A program made the translations under genes and the position numbers. DNA of 35,594 nt. Origin: DSAR01 sp034437315. Lineage in GTDB: Bacteria; Chloroflexota; Anaerolineae; B4-G1. Under the pieces are notes generated by a model. The model was not told the DNA's origin. It saw only the letters and a list, made by a program, of their open reading frames with translations, and did no database searches. The stretch spans positions 1-35,594 of the forward strand of contig DAOTUC010000009.1 of NCBI GenBank assembly GCA_034437315.1. Direction: 5' to 3'. This document shows positions 15,827 to 24,079 of this stretch, in pieces; within the stretch, counting starts at the first letter, position 1; every line of letters begins with the position of its first letter.

Positions 15827-17329
15827 CTAACCAAACATATCGACGTCTAACTCTTCATCCTTGTGGCGCTCGTCGGCCAACTCGCAGATGTGGCGCAGTT
15901 CCTTGACCATCGCCTCGTCCATCAGCGGTTCGGTCTCTGCTTCGAGGATCTCCAGCACGCGCTCGTGGACTCGATCGCGATAGGACTTGCTGCCGGCATT
16001 TTCCCAGTTCTCCCAGTTCAAGCGATCGGTGATCTTGGGACGCCAGATTTCGGTCTTGAAGCGCTCGTAGGTGTGATCGTGATCCAGGAAGTGACCGCCG
16101 GGGCCGACCTCGTCCATCACGTCCAGCGCTTTGGTCTCGTCGTTGACGGGGATACCGCGCAGGATGCGCTTGACCCGGTCGATGATCTCATCGGTGGCGA
16201 CCATCATCTCCATCGCGCTGGTCAACCCCTGTTCCAGGTAACCGACGTCGTGGATCATGTTGCCGCCGATGAGGGCCGCGGTGGTGGTGTTGATGGTGGC
16301 CTCTAACGCCGCCTGTTCGTCGAACATCTTGGCGTCGGAGCAGCCGCAGGTCTCGTACTCAGGCACGCCCAGCCACTTGGTGATCTGGGTGTAGGCGGCG
16401 CTCAACAACGCCATCTCAGGCGAGCCGTAGCAATAGACGGTGGTCCGCATGTCCATATTCGACATCAGACCGCCGATGATGAGCGACGTGCCCGGCCTGC
16501 GCAACTGGCTGAGCACGATGCCGAACAGGCTCTCGGTGAGGGCCTGGACCATCGTGCCGGCCAACGTGCACGGGGACGTGGCGCCCGCCAGCGGGCAAGG
16601 GGTGTAGACAAAGGGAATCTCGTGATCCGAGGCGAAGAGCAGCTTCTGAATCACCTCGGTGGAGTGGCTCAGGGGGGAGACCGGCTCGATGTACAGCGAG
16701 AAGATCGGCCCCTTGCGCCATTCTTCCTTGCCCCCGACGCGAATGAGGGCCATCTCGTACTGATCTTTCAGGCCATCCAGGTCGACGGCGGTGATGTTGA
16801 TCGGCTTGGTGGTCTCTTCCAGCATGGCCAGGTACTGCCAGCGATCGTAAGTGCCCACCGACACGTCCTGGACGATACCCAGCGACATATGGAAGTCGAT
16901 GTTGGGCATCGCCTGGGCGATCTTGGCGAAGTTCTTGACGTCCTCGTAGGTGGCCCGGCGTCGCTTGCCGGTGTAAGGGTCGATGGTGAAGGGGGTATCG
17001 GAACCGGCGCCGAAATAGATCTGATTCTTGAACAGCTCCATTTTGTGCTTGCGGTCAGGGCCGATCACCACCACCTTGCGAGGCAGCGTCGAAAGCGCCT
17101 TGTCGACCATCCAGGGCGGCATTTTAACCAACGCGCTCTTCTCGTCTCGATCTCCCACGATAGCGCCGCCGGAATGGGCCAGTTCGATGCCCTCTTCGTC
17201 GTATACCCGCACGCCCGTCTCGTACAGCACCGTCAAGGCCGAGAAGTATATCGCCTCAATTTCCTCTTCGGTGAGCACCTCGAACGTGGGCGTGGCGTTT
17301 ACCATATAATTCGTTTTTCTAACTTGCAT
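15827..17329 (-). CDS. MttB-superfamily amine methyltransferase, non-pyrrolysine (MttB1)
   Basis: A 500-residue TIM-barrel protein of the trimethylamine methyltransferase superfamily. Recognisable segments are IEPVSPLSHSTEVIQKLLFA, YTPCPLAGATSPCTLAGTM, GGLMSNMDMRTTVYCYGSPE, CGCSDAKMFDEQAALEA and VGPGGHFLDHDHTYERFKTE. Methanogen MttB reads an in-frame amber codon as pyrrolysine. This gene runs through in sense codons, which places it with glycine-betaine-type homologues such as MtgB. It should move a methyl group from a quaternary or tertiary amine to the corrinoid protein encoded immediately upstream (17349-17990). GGAGAG precedes the ATG at 17329. The natural substrate cannot be told from sequence. 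Confidence 0.93.
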   Translation of the reverse strand: MQVRKTNYMVNATPTFEVLTEEEIEAIYFSALTVLYETGVRVYDEEGIELAHSGGAIVGDRDEKSALVKMPPWMVDKALSTLPRKVVVIGPDRKHKMELFKNQIYFGAGSDTPFTIDPYTGKRRRATYEDVKNFAKIAQAMPNIDFHMSLGIVQDVSVGTYDRWQYLAMLEETTKPINITAVDLDGLKDQYEMALIRVGGKEEWRKGPIFSLYIEPVSPLSHSTEVIQKLLFASDHEIPFVYTPCPLAGATSPCTLAGTMVQALTESLFGIVLSQLRRPGTSLIIGGLMSNMDMRTTVYCYGSPEMALLSAAYTQITKWLGVPEYETCGCSDAKMFDEQAALEATINTTTAALIGGNMIHDVGYLEQGLTSAMEMMVATDEIIDRVKRILRGIPVNDETKALDVMDEVGPGGHFLDHDHTYERFKTEIWRPKITDRLNWENWENAGSKSYRDRVHERVLEILEAETEPLMDEAMVKELRHICELADERHKDEELDVDMFG

Positions 17330-17348
17330 GATTTGCTCTCCTTATACA

Positions 17349-17990
17349 CTACGCAGCGCCAACGAGTTGCTTGGCCAGATCAGCGCCCGACGGCGCGTTG
17401 GAGCCATAGCCATCCGCTCCAATCCGCTCGGCGAACTCAGCATCCACTGGCGCGCCGCCGACGATGACCTTGATCCGATCGCGCAGGCCGGCCTCTTGGA
17501 TGGCCTTGATGGTGTGGCCCATCGCGCGCATCGTGGTCGTCAGCATAGCCGACATACCGACGATGTCGGGCTGGTGCTCCTTGATGGCCCCGATAAATTT
17601 CTCCGGTTCGGCGTCGAAACCGATGTCGATGACCTCGAAACCGGCGCCTTCGCACATCATCCCGACCAGATTCTTGCCAATATCGTGCAAGTCGCCCTGC
17701 ACAGTGCCCAACATAATCTTGCCGACCAGTTTCGCGCCGCTGGCGACCAATGCCGGGCGTAAGATCTTCATGCCGGCGGACATCGCGTCGGCCGACATCA
17801 ACACCTCCGGCACGAACATATCACCGCGCTTGAAACGCACGCCAACCTCGTTCATTCCCACGACCAACCCACTGTCCAGGATTTCCTTCGCCCCCAGATC
17901 TTTGCCCAGGGCTTTCTCCACCAACTCGGCGGCCTTCTCGGCATCTCCTTCCAATATGGCGGTCGACATTCGTTCATAGAGCCTACTCAT
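17349..17990 (-). CDS. Corrinoid protein (MtbC/MttC family), partner of MttB1
   Basis: A 213-residue methyl carrier. The N-terminal four-helix cap spans residues 1-85 with GLVVGMNEVG and FVPEVLMSADAM. The Rossmann-type B12 domain has GTVQGDLHDIGKNLVG with Asp100, His102 (lower cobalt ligand) and Gly105, then SAMLTTT and GGAP at 178-181. This is the DxHxxG...SxL...GG signature of base-off/His-on cobalamin binding. It accepts the methyl group from MttB1 and passes it to the tetrahydrofolate methyltransferase. GGAGGAGG lies ahead of the ATG, and the stop is 19 bases before the mttB1 start. It is highly similar to the corrinoid protein at 19638-20279, so the two may partly substitute for each other. 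Confidence 0.96.
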   Translation of the reverse strand: MSRLYERMSTAILEGDAEKAAELVEKALGKDLGAKEILDSGLVVGMNEVGVRFKRGDMFVPEVLMSADAMSAGMKILRPALVASGAKLVGKIMLGTVQGDLHDIGKNLVGMMCEGAGFEVIDIGFDAEPEKFIGAIKEHQPDIVGMSAMLTTTMRAMGHTIKAIQEAGLRDRIKVIVGGAPVDAEFAERIGADGYGSNAPSGADLAKQLVGAA

Positions 17991-18114
17991 AGTTCCTCCT
18001 CCTGTTAATGCCTATCCCGTGGGATTCTTGTTTCAAGAATTTTGTATGCGAGGCGCCCCTTATTGGTTTCGGCTCGTCTGGGATAGGGGAAGTTTGCTTA
18101 AATTTCATCTCTAA

Positions 18115-19602
18115 CTAATCGTTCGGTTTCCGGTTGATCCACTCGTCGGTCTGGACGCGGTCCTCGGCTTCCTCAATCGCCTGCTGGATGACTTTCTCGG
18201 TCTCCGGCTTGATAGGCGCGGGTTCGTGGGTCGCCAGGATGTCCTGCACGCGGGCGACGGTTCGATCCTGGAAGGAGTGCTCGCCCATCATCTCCCACTC
18301 CTCGTAGTTGCGGCGATCGCACAGGTTGGGATACCAGAACTCGTTCTTGTAGTAACGACGGGTGTGTGGTTGACGGAGGTAGTGTCCGTTGGGTCCCACA
18401 TCGTGGATCACCTCCACAGCCAGGGTGTCCTCGTTCACCTCAATGCCGCGCGTGATGCGGCGGGAGTAGCCAATCGCCTCGTCCATCGCGCACAACTGGA
18501 ATACGGAACCGGTCATCGCGCTCTCGGTGTAACCCACGTCGTGGCACAGATCGCCGCCGGTGAGGGCGGAGAAGAAGACCGACATCGAGCCCTCGATCAT
18601 CGCCTGCTCGTCGAAGGTCTTGGAATCGGTGCAGCCGCCCGTCTGCCACAGCGGGAGACCGGCGTAGTGGGCCAATTCGGTGAGCCCGGCCATCATCAGC
18701 GGCAGTTCCGGCGCGCCGTAGGCCAGGATCATCGAGTTCATATCCATGACCGAATAGACGCCGCCCATAAAGAAGGGCAGGCCCGGCCGGATCGCCTGGG
18801 CGATGGTCAAGCCCATCCAGGATTCGGCCGCGCCCTCGGTGATGATGCCGGCCGCCGTGACTGGCGCGGTACCGCCGGCGATGGGGCACGGGGTGAAGAT
18901 CAACGGCACCCGGTGACGGGCGGCGAAGACCAGCTTGTCCAGCGCCTCGAAGGTGCTGACCAGCGGCGAGAGCGGCTCGCAATAATGGACGTAGTTGGGC
19001 CGCTGCTCGAACGCCTCTTGCCCGCCAGCCTCGGCGACGGCAATCTGGTGGATGGCCTCGGAATCGAACTTGTCGTAGGACCAGGCCACGATGGGCTTGC
19101 TGGTGTTGGGGAACATGCCGGCGAACTCGTAGAGCGCGCCCAGGTCGTGGTGCACGTCGTTGACGGTGCCCAGGGACTCGCAGAAATCAATGTTGGGCAG
19201 CGCGTCGACGACCTTCGCCACGATGGGCACGTCGCTCTTGACGTAAGGCCGGCGCTCCATCGTCTCCATGTCGATGAAATTCGGGCAGGTGGGGCCGGGG
19301 CCGAAGTGGCCGCGACCGGGCCCGATGTGAATGTTGTTCTTGGGGTTGCCGTCGCGGGCGAACAACGTGAAACTGCGCGGCGCCAGGTCCAGCGACTTCT
19401 TGACCAGCCAGCGGGGGATGCGCACCCGCTTGCCATCGACCCACGCGCCGGCGTCCTTGAGGATTTCCCGCGATTCGGCGTGGTGTACTTCCAGACCTGT
19501 ATACTCCAGGACGTGCAACACGCCCGCAAATAGCTCCTCCAATTGATCGTCGGAGAGCATGCGGAAACGCACGCCCGAATTAACTCGGTAGTTTGTCCTC
19601 AT
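18115..19602 (-). CDS. MttB-superfamily amine methyltransferase, non-pyrrolysine (MttB2)
   Basis: A 495-residue methyltransferase colinear with MttB1. It has CEPLSPLVSTFEALDKLVFA, FTPCPIAGGTAPVTAAGI, MGGVYSVMDMNSMILAYGAP, GGCTDSKTFDEQAMIE and VGPNGHYLRQPHTRRYYKNE. No in-frame amber codon interrupts it. The divergence from MttB1 in the barrel loops suggests a different methylated substrate or a second demethylation step. GGAGG sits eight bases before the ATG at 19602. It follows its own corrinoid gene (19638-20279) by 35 bases, repeating the corrinoid-then-mttB order of the neighbouring pair. A 124-base gap separates it from the next corrinoid gene. Confidence 0.93.
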   Translation of the reverse strand: MRTNYRVNSGVRFRMLSDDQLEELFAGVLHVLEYTGLEVHHAESREILKDAGAWVDGKRVRIPRWLVKKSLDLAPRSFTLFARDGNPKNNIHIGPGRGHFGPGPTCPNFIDMETMERRPYVKSDVPIVAKVVDALPNIDFCESLGTVNDVHHDLGALYEFAGMFPNTSKPIVAWSYDKFDSEAIHQIAVAEAGGQEAFEQRPNYVHYCEPLSPLVSTFEALDKLVFAARHRVPLIFTPCPIAGGTAPVTAAGIITEGAAESWMGLTIAQAIRPGLPFFMGGVYSVMDMNSMILAYGAPELPLMMAGLTELAHYAGLPLWQTGGCTDSKTFDEQAMIEGSMSVFFSALTGGDLCHDVGYTESAMTGSVFQLCAMDEAIGYSRRITRGIEVNEDTLAVEVIHDVGPNGHYLRQPHTRRYYKNEFWYPNLCDRRNYEEWEMMGEHSFQDRTVARVQDILATHEPAPIKPETEKVIQQAIEEAEDRVQTDEWINRKPND

Positions 19603-19637
19603 TTAGAGAACCTCCTTATTCTATCTTGCTCGGATTG

Positions 19638-20279
19638 CTAGGCCGCGCCGACGAACTGCTTGGCCAATTCAGCAGCCGAGGCCGCGTTCGATGCGTAACC
19701 ATCGGCGCCGATCTGATCGGAGAAAGCCTGGGTGACCGGCGCGCCGCCGACCATTACCTTCACCTGGTCACGCAACCCGGCCTCTTCCAGAGCCTTGATC
19801 GTATTCTCCATCGCGCGCATCGTCGTGGTCAGCAGAGCCGACATACCGACGATGTCGGGATTGAACTCCTTGATGGCCTCAATGAAGCCATCCGGTTCGA
19901 TGTCCCTGCCGATATCCTTGACCTCAAACCCGGCGCCCTCGCACATCATCCCGACCAGGTTCTTGCCAATGTCGTGCAGGTCGCCCTTGACGGTGCCCAG
20001 TAGCACCTTGCCGACCATTTTGCTGCCGCTCTCAACCAGCAACGGTTTGACGATCAGCATCGACTCCTGCATCGTCTTGGCCGAACGTAACACCTCGGGC
20101 ACGAACATGTTGCCGGCCTTGAACTCCACGCCGACGTGATCCATGCCCACCATCAGGCCATTGTCCAGGATTTCCTGGGCGCTCAGATCCTCGTCCAACG
20201 CATCCTCTGTCAGATCGGAGATAACGTCCATGTCGCCTTCAATAACGGCTGTGGCAATTTCTTCTAAAATCTCGCTCAT
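19638..20279 (-). CDS. Corrinoid protein (MtbC/MttC family), partner of MttB2
   Basis: A 213-residue corrinoid methyl carrier equal in length to the one at 17349-17990. The helical cap (residues 1-85) has GLMVGMDHVG and FVPEVLRSAKTM. The cobalamin domain has GTVKGDLHDIGKNLVG with His102 as lower ligand, SALLTTT and GGAPVTQ. It should shuttle methyl groups from MttB2 to the folate-linked methyltransferase, and its oxidised form would be the target of the RACE activator. GGAGG lies six bases before the ATG. It lies just downstream of a CBS-ACT gene, which may sense cofactor or nucleotide state. Confidence 0.96.
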   Translation of the reverse strand: MSEILEEIATAVIEGDMDVISDLTEDALDEDLSAQEILDNGLMVGMDHVGVEFKAGNMFVPEVLRSAKTMQESMLIVKPLLVESGSKMVGKVLLGTVKGDLHDIGKNLVGMMCEGAGFEVKDIGRDIEPDGFIEAIKEFNPDIVGMSALLTTTMRAMENTIKALEEAGLRDQVKVMVGGAPVTQAFSDQIGADGYASNAASAAELAKQFVGAA

Positions 20280-20380
20280 TTTTTCCTCCTAAATTCTCTT
20301 AATTAAACGACTAACTCTACATGTATCTAAATCAGTTTCCAACCCCATCTCCAGGCGCGCTGGCCTGGCATAATGGGCGT

Positions 20381-21025
20381 CTACGCCTCGCGAGCGTCGA
20401 TGACTTTCTCGACCAGGGGTTCGACGACTTCCAACAGCTTATCCTTGGTGATGTCGGTCACCTTCAACGTGCAACCCCAGTTCGTGGTGTCTTCACCCTT
20501 GAAGACGTTCAACGCCAGGATGAGGCCGCCTGCCTCGGTGATTTTCGAGCTGATCTCGGCCAGCGACCCCTTGAAGTAGGGCGCCAGGACGGTCAACCGC
20601 ACACCCTTCTCGCGCGCGTCGAAGAGCTCCAGGAAGACCCTGAAGATGTCGGATTCGGTGATGATGCCCACCAGCTTGTCATCGCGCATCACGGGCAACC
20701 CACCGATCTTATTATTGGCCATCATACGGGCGGCTTCTTCAATCGGGCAATCTTCACAGACGGTGATGACGTCCTTGGTCATCACCTCTTTGACCGTCAC
20801 CTGCGAGAACAGGTAGTTCACCTCCCACACGCTCAACGACGAGACGGATGACGGCGAGGCGTGTAGCAGATCGTGGCGGCTGACGATGCCGACCAATTTA
20901 CCATCCTTATTGACCACGGGAAAACGACGGATATTCTCGCGCTGCATCCACTCCATCGTCTCGGAAATTGAAAGATCAGGTTTACAGGTGATAGGATTAG
21001 ACGTCATTCTATTAGCTACGAGCAT
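20381..21025 (-). CDS. CBS-CBS-ACT domain protein (AcuB-like), copy 2
   Basis: A 214-residue paralogue of the protein at 10466-11122. The first CBS contains MTSNPITCKPDLSISETMEW and FPVVNKDGKLVGIVSRHDLL. The second contains VMTKDVITVCEDCPIEEAAR and LPVMRDDKLVGIITESDIFR. The ACT-like tail starts at GVRLTVLAPYFKGSLAEI. An adenine-nucleotide or AdoMet-responsive switch is the family expectation; the ACT module could bind an amino acid or betaine-like ligand. It lies between mttB3 and the corrinoid gene of pair 2. A repeat element (copy A) fills the gap upstream. The ATG at 21025 has a GGAG motif nine bases away. Confidence 0.88.
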   Translation of the reverse strand: MLVANRMTSNPITCKPDLSISETMEWMQRENIRRFPVVNKDGKLVGIVSRHDLLHASPSSVSSLSVWEVNYLFSQVTVKEVMTKDVITVCEDCPIEEAARMMANNKIGGLPVMRDDKLVGIITESDIFRVFLELFDAREKGVRLTVLAPYFKGSLAEISSKITEAGGLILALNVFKGEDTTNWGCTLKVTDITKDKLLEVVEPLVEKVIDAREA

Positions 21026-21186
21026 TTTCTTCCACTCCTTTCTCCTACGCCGTCACCATCCACGGAGGCGGCGTATCTATCGAATTAAAATGGAACTCAT
21101 TCATCAAAACCACGTTCGGCCCGATAGTGCATCAGGCCCTGATGACGGCTTTATTCGTCTGTTGCGACATCTTTCCAATGCCTTTA

Positions 21187-21267
21187 GAGGCTATAAAAAT
21201 TCGCTCAAGGGCCCGTTCGGGCCGATTAGCGCCCCTGGGACGGGGGCTAGAGCATTTTAAGCGTCTC
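21187..21267 (+). repeat. Small palindromic repeat, copy A
   Basis: A copy of the 70-88 bp intergenic element. The left end AAAAATTCGCTC and the right end GAGCATTTTAAG are inverted matches. The centre has GGGCCCG-TT-CGGGCC and AGCGCCCC-TGGGAC-GGGGGCT hairpins. It ends one base before the stop codon of mttB3 (21269). Confidence 0.75.
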
Positions 21268-21268
21268 T

Positions 21269-22681
21269 TTACGCGGTGTGTTCCTCGACGAAGGTCTCCA
21301 GTTGACGCGCGATGGCGTCGTCCAGCGGCGGATCCTGGTGTTCCTCTAACAGTTTCTTCCACCGACGATTGGCCCGGTCGAGGGCGGTCTCTCGCCCCGA
21401 TTCCATCCACGCATCCAGGCCGGCCCGGTCGCTGAGCGTCGGCGTCCAGAACTCGGTGCGACAGCGCTCAACGGTGTGCATCTCCATCAGGAAGTTGCCC
21501 CCCGGCCCGACCTTTTCCACCAGGTCGTAGGCCAGCGTATCCGGCGTGACCTCAATCCCCCGGCGGAAACGGCGCACCATGCCGCACATCTCGTCGTCCA
21601 GCACGAACTTCTCGTAGGAGAAGGCCAGGTAGGCGTTGAGAATGCCCCCGGCGTGCAGGACGAAATCGACGCCGCCGGTGACGGTGGTCAGCAGGGCCAT
21701 CATCGACTCGTACCCGGCCTGGGCGTCAGGGGTGCTGGCGTCGGCCAACGCCCCGCCGCTGCGGCAGGGAAGCCCGTAATGGCGGGCCAGTTGGGCATGC
21801 GCGGCGATCATCAGCGAAAGCTCTGGACTGCCGATGGCCAACGCGCCGGTCCGCATGTCGATGTTGGTCGAGGTGGAACCGAAGAGAACCGGCGTGCCGG
21901 GGCTAACGAGCTGCGTGAGCACGATGCCGGCCAAAAGTTCGGCCGTTTGCAAGGCCAGCGTCCCGGCCAACGTGACCGGCCCGGTCGAACCGCACATCGC
22001 CAGCGCGGCGATGACGAGCGGTTGCCGGTTACGGGCGAACGTCATCAAGGCGTCCAACATCTCGTCGCTGTACCCCAGGGGCGTGAGGCTATTGATCAGG
22101 CTGACGGTCACGAAGTTTTCCTTGACCACGTCCTCGCCGAAGAGAATCGTCGCCATGTCCATCGTGTGTTGCGCGCCGATCCGGCCCACAGCGCTGCCGA
22201 TGAACGGTTTATCAGAATGCACTATGTGGGCGTGCAGCATCATCAGGTGCGGCGTGGACACGCCTTGGGGCTCGACGATCAGGTGCCCACTCATATCCTG
22301 GTTGGGCAGAACGTGGGCCAGGCGCACCAGGTTATGGTAATCCTCCAAGGTCGGTTCCCGTTTGCCCGTCTCGTAATCGACGAGGAAGGGCGCACCATAC
22401 CCCGGCGCGAAGACCGGTTGACCGTCGCCCACGGTGACGCTGCGCTCCGGATTGCGGGCCAGGATAGTAAATTGCTGCGGCACTGACGCCAGCGCTTCCA
22501 TCACCGCTTTTTCCTCCAGATAGACGATCTGTCCATCCGTCTTGAAACCGTGAGCCTTGAAGGTATCAAGGGCCTCATCATCGGGAAAGCTGATCCCGAC
22601 GTTGGCCATTATCTTCATACTCGTGTCGTGAATCTCCCCCACCTCATCGGCAGAGAGCACATCGGGCCATAGATCAAGCAT
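21269..22681 (-). CDS. MttB-superfamily methyltransferase (MttB3), divergent
   Basis: A 470-residue member of the trimethylamine methyltransferase superfamily, shorter and more divergent than MttB1 and MttB2. It keeps LTPLGYSDEMLDALMTFA, CGSTGPVTLAGTLALQ, FGSTSTNIDMRTGALAIGSP, RSGGALADASTPDAQAGYES and VGPGGNFLMEMHTVERCRTE. The SGGALADASTPDAQ segment is typical of the non-pyrrolysine branch, and no amber codon interrupts the frame. No corrinoid gene is paired with it: the neighbours are the FAD oxidoreductase and a CBS-ACT gene. It may borrow one of the two corrinoid proteins. The ATG at 22681 has AGGAG eight bases upstream; an in-frame GTG at 22690 is less well placed. Confidence 0.92.
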   Translation of the reverse strand: MLDLWPDVLSADEVGEIHDTSMKIMANVGISFPDDEALDTFKAHGFKTDGQIVYLEEKAVMEALASVPQQFTILARNPERSVTVGDGQPVFAPGYGAPFLVDYETGKREPTLEDYHNLVRLAHVLPNQDMSGHLIVEPQGVSTPHLMMLHAHIVHSDKPFIGSAVGRIGAQHTMDMATILFGEDVVKENFVTVSLINSLTPLGYSDEMLDALMTFARNRQPLVIAALAMCGSTGPVTLAGTLALQTAELLAGIVLTQLVSPGTPVLFGSTSTNIDMRTGALAIGSPELSLMIAAHAQLARHYGLPCRSGGALADASTPDAQAGYESMMALLTTVTGGVDFVLHAGGILNAYLAFSYEKFVLDDEMCGMVRRFRRGIEVTPDTLAYDLVEKVGPGGNFLMEMHTVERCRTEFWTPTLSDRAGLDAWMESGRETALDRANRRWKKLLEEHQDPPLDDAIARQLETFVEEHTA

Positions 22682-22739
22682 AGAGATCACTCCTTTTACT
22701 AACTCTTATTTGAGTAAGCCAACCGTCCAACAGCCCCTA

Positions 22740-23951
22740 TCAGTGACCTCGCAGAAAACTGCCGCCCTCAAGTATAATGCCTTCCTCGTAGCGGGTGGGG
22801 CGCAAGATATTGTCCTCCGGCGCCATCGCGCCGGTGACCAGGTCAGCCACGCGCTTACCCGCAGCAGGGGAGAGCATCACGCCGGCCCAGTAACCACAGT
22901 TCACGTAAAAGCCTGGCGCATCCGGCGTGGGGCCGATGAGGGGTTGGTCGTCGGGGGTATAGACGTAGTACCCGGCGCTGGGGTGCACGTCGGCCTTCTT
23001 GAGATTTGTCGCGACCTCTCCCCAGAAGGGGGTGACGTTGATCAGCTTCTCCAGGAGGATGGCGGCGAAATACTTATCAGTGTATAGATCCTCGGAAGGG
23101 TCCTCGTCGACCGGTTCTTTGGGATCGACCCAGGCGATGTAAGCGCCGCCGGTTTCAGGCCGCCAGTAGCAGTCGCGGATGATGTCGATGGTCAACGGCG
23201 CATTCTGTGGGACCAGCGGCTGTTGGGATAGGAAGACCTTCTGCCTGCGCACCGGCTTCAGCGGCAGGTCGAGGCCGACCATCTGGCCCACCTGCCCGGC
23301 GAAGGGGCCGGCGGCGTTGACGACGGTGCGGGTCGAGATGACGCCGCGTGACGTTTCGACGCCGCACACGCCGCGCGCGTCCTGTAGGATGTCGGTCGCC
23401 TTGGTGCTCAACAGGAACTGCGCGTCGGAGCCTTTGGCAAACCCTTGCGTCGCCTCGTGCGTTGACAACCAACCATCCTTCTGGCGGAAGGTCCCGGCCA
23501 CGATGGTATCGGAGAGATGGGGGAAACGGGCCCGCGCCTCATCCCCGGTGAGGCATTCCGAGTCGGTCACGCCCAACTCGTGATGCGTTTCCACGGCGGC
23601 CTCCACCTCTTCGATCATGTCAGCGTCCTCGGTGACGAAAAGGTAACCTTGCTGATGCAGGTCGATGTCATAACCCGAGATACCAATCACGTCGGCGAAG
23701 TTTTCGAAGACCCCAATGGACTCTTGCGCCAACTCGGACATCGCCGGTTCGGTAAACTGAGCGCGGAAACTCTCGATCGATTCCGGCGTGGTCAGGGTCG
23801 AAAGTCCGTCGCGCATCTCGACCACGACCGTATCCAAGCCGGCCCGCGAGAGCCAGAAGGCGGTCGCCACGCCGACGATGCCGCCGCCGATGACGACGGC
23901 GTCGGCTTTACCGGGGAATGTTTCGTCCGAGGGAATAAAAATCCGCCCCAT
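22740..23951 (-). CDS. FAD-dependent amine oxidoreductase (DAO/sarcosine oxidase-like)
   Basis: A 403-residue flavoprotein of the D-amino-acid oxidase superfamily, closest in style to sarcosine oxidase beta or dimethylglycine-type enzymes. Residues 19-27 (VVIGGGIVG) form the FAD dinucleotide fold with Glu45 closing the second strand. FRAQFTEPAMSELAQESIGV follows, as in sarcosine oxidases. Near the C-terminus PLIGPTPDAPGFYVNCGYWA is the conserved FAD/substrate segment. Such enzymes oxidise secondary or tertiary amines such as sarcosine, N-methylproline or dimethylglycine. That fits a second stage after corrinoid-dependent removal of the first methyl group from a quaternary amine. GGAG lies six bases before the ATG. 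Confidence 0.9.
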   Translation of the reverse strand: MGRIFIPSDETFPGKADAVVIGGGIVGVATAFWLSRAGLDTVVVEMRDGLSTLTTPESIESFRAQFTEPAMSELAQESIGVFENFADVIGISGYDIDLHQQGYLFVTEDADMIEEVEAAVETHHELGVTDSECLTGDEARARFPHLSDTIVAGTFRQKDGWLSTHEATQGFAKGSDAQFLLSTKATDILQDARGVCGVETSRGVISTRTVVNAAGPFAGQVGQMVGLDLPLKPVRRQKVFLSQQPLVPQNAPLTIDIIRDCYWRPETGGAYIAWVDPKEPVDEDPSEDLYTDKYFAAILLEKLINVTPFWGEVATNLKKADVHPSAGYYVYTPDDQPLIGPTPDAPGFYVNCGYWAGVMLSPAAGKRVADLVTGAMAPEDNILRPTRYEEGIILEGGSFLRGH

Positions 23952-23981
23952 CTCAAGCTCCTTCTTTCTACAATCCCTACA

Positions 23982-24070
23982 GAGACTATTAAAACATTCG
24001 CTCAGATGCCCGTCCTTGGGCCGATTAACGCCCCCCCGGGACGGTGGCTAGAGCAATTATTTAAGCGCTC
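23982..24070 (+). repeat. Small palindromic repeat, copy B
   Basis: A copy of the intergenic element filling most of the gap between livM and the FAD oxidoreductase gene. The left end TTAAAACATTCGCTC and the right end GAGCAATTATTTAA form terminal inverted repeats. The centre has GCCCGTCCTTGGGC and CGCCCCCCCGGGACGG hairpins. Confidence 0.75.
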
Positions 24071-24079
24071 TACAGGTAC

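Noticed and set aside
20351..20368. Hairpin CCAGGC/GCCTGG after the second CBS-ACT gene as a terminator
   Set aside because: Only six base pairs and no T-tract on the minus strand.
21130..21144. CATCAGG/CCTGATG palindrome upstream of the second CBS-ACT gene as an operator
   Set aside because: Short, single occurrence, with no promoter element nearby to support it.
15827..22681. Pyrrolysine-type mttB genes with a read-through amber codon
   Set aside because: All three mttB frames are open from start to stop in sense codons, so no amber read-through is needed.
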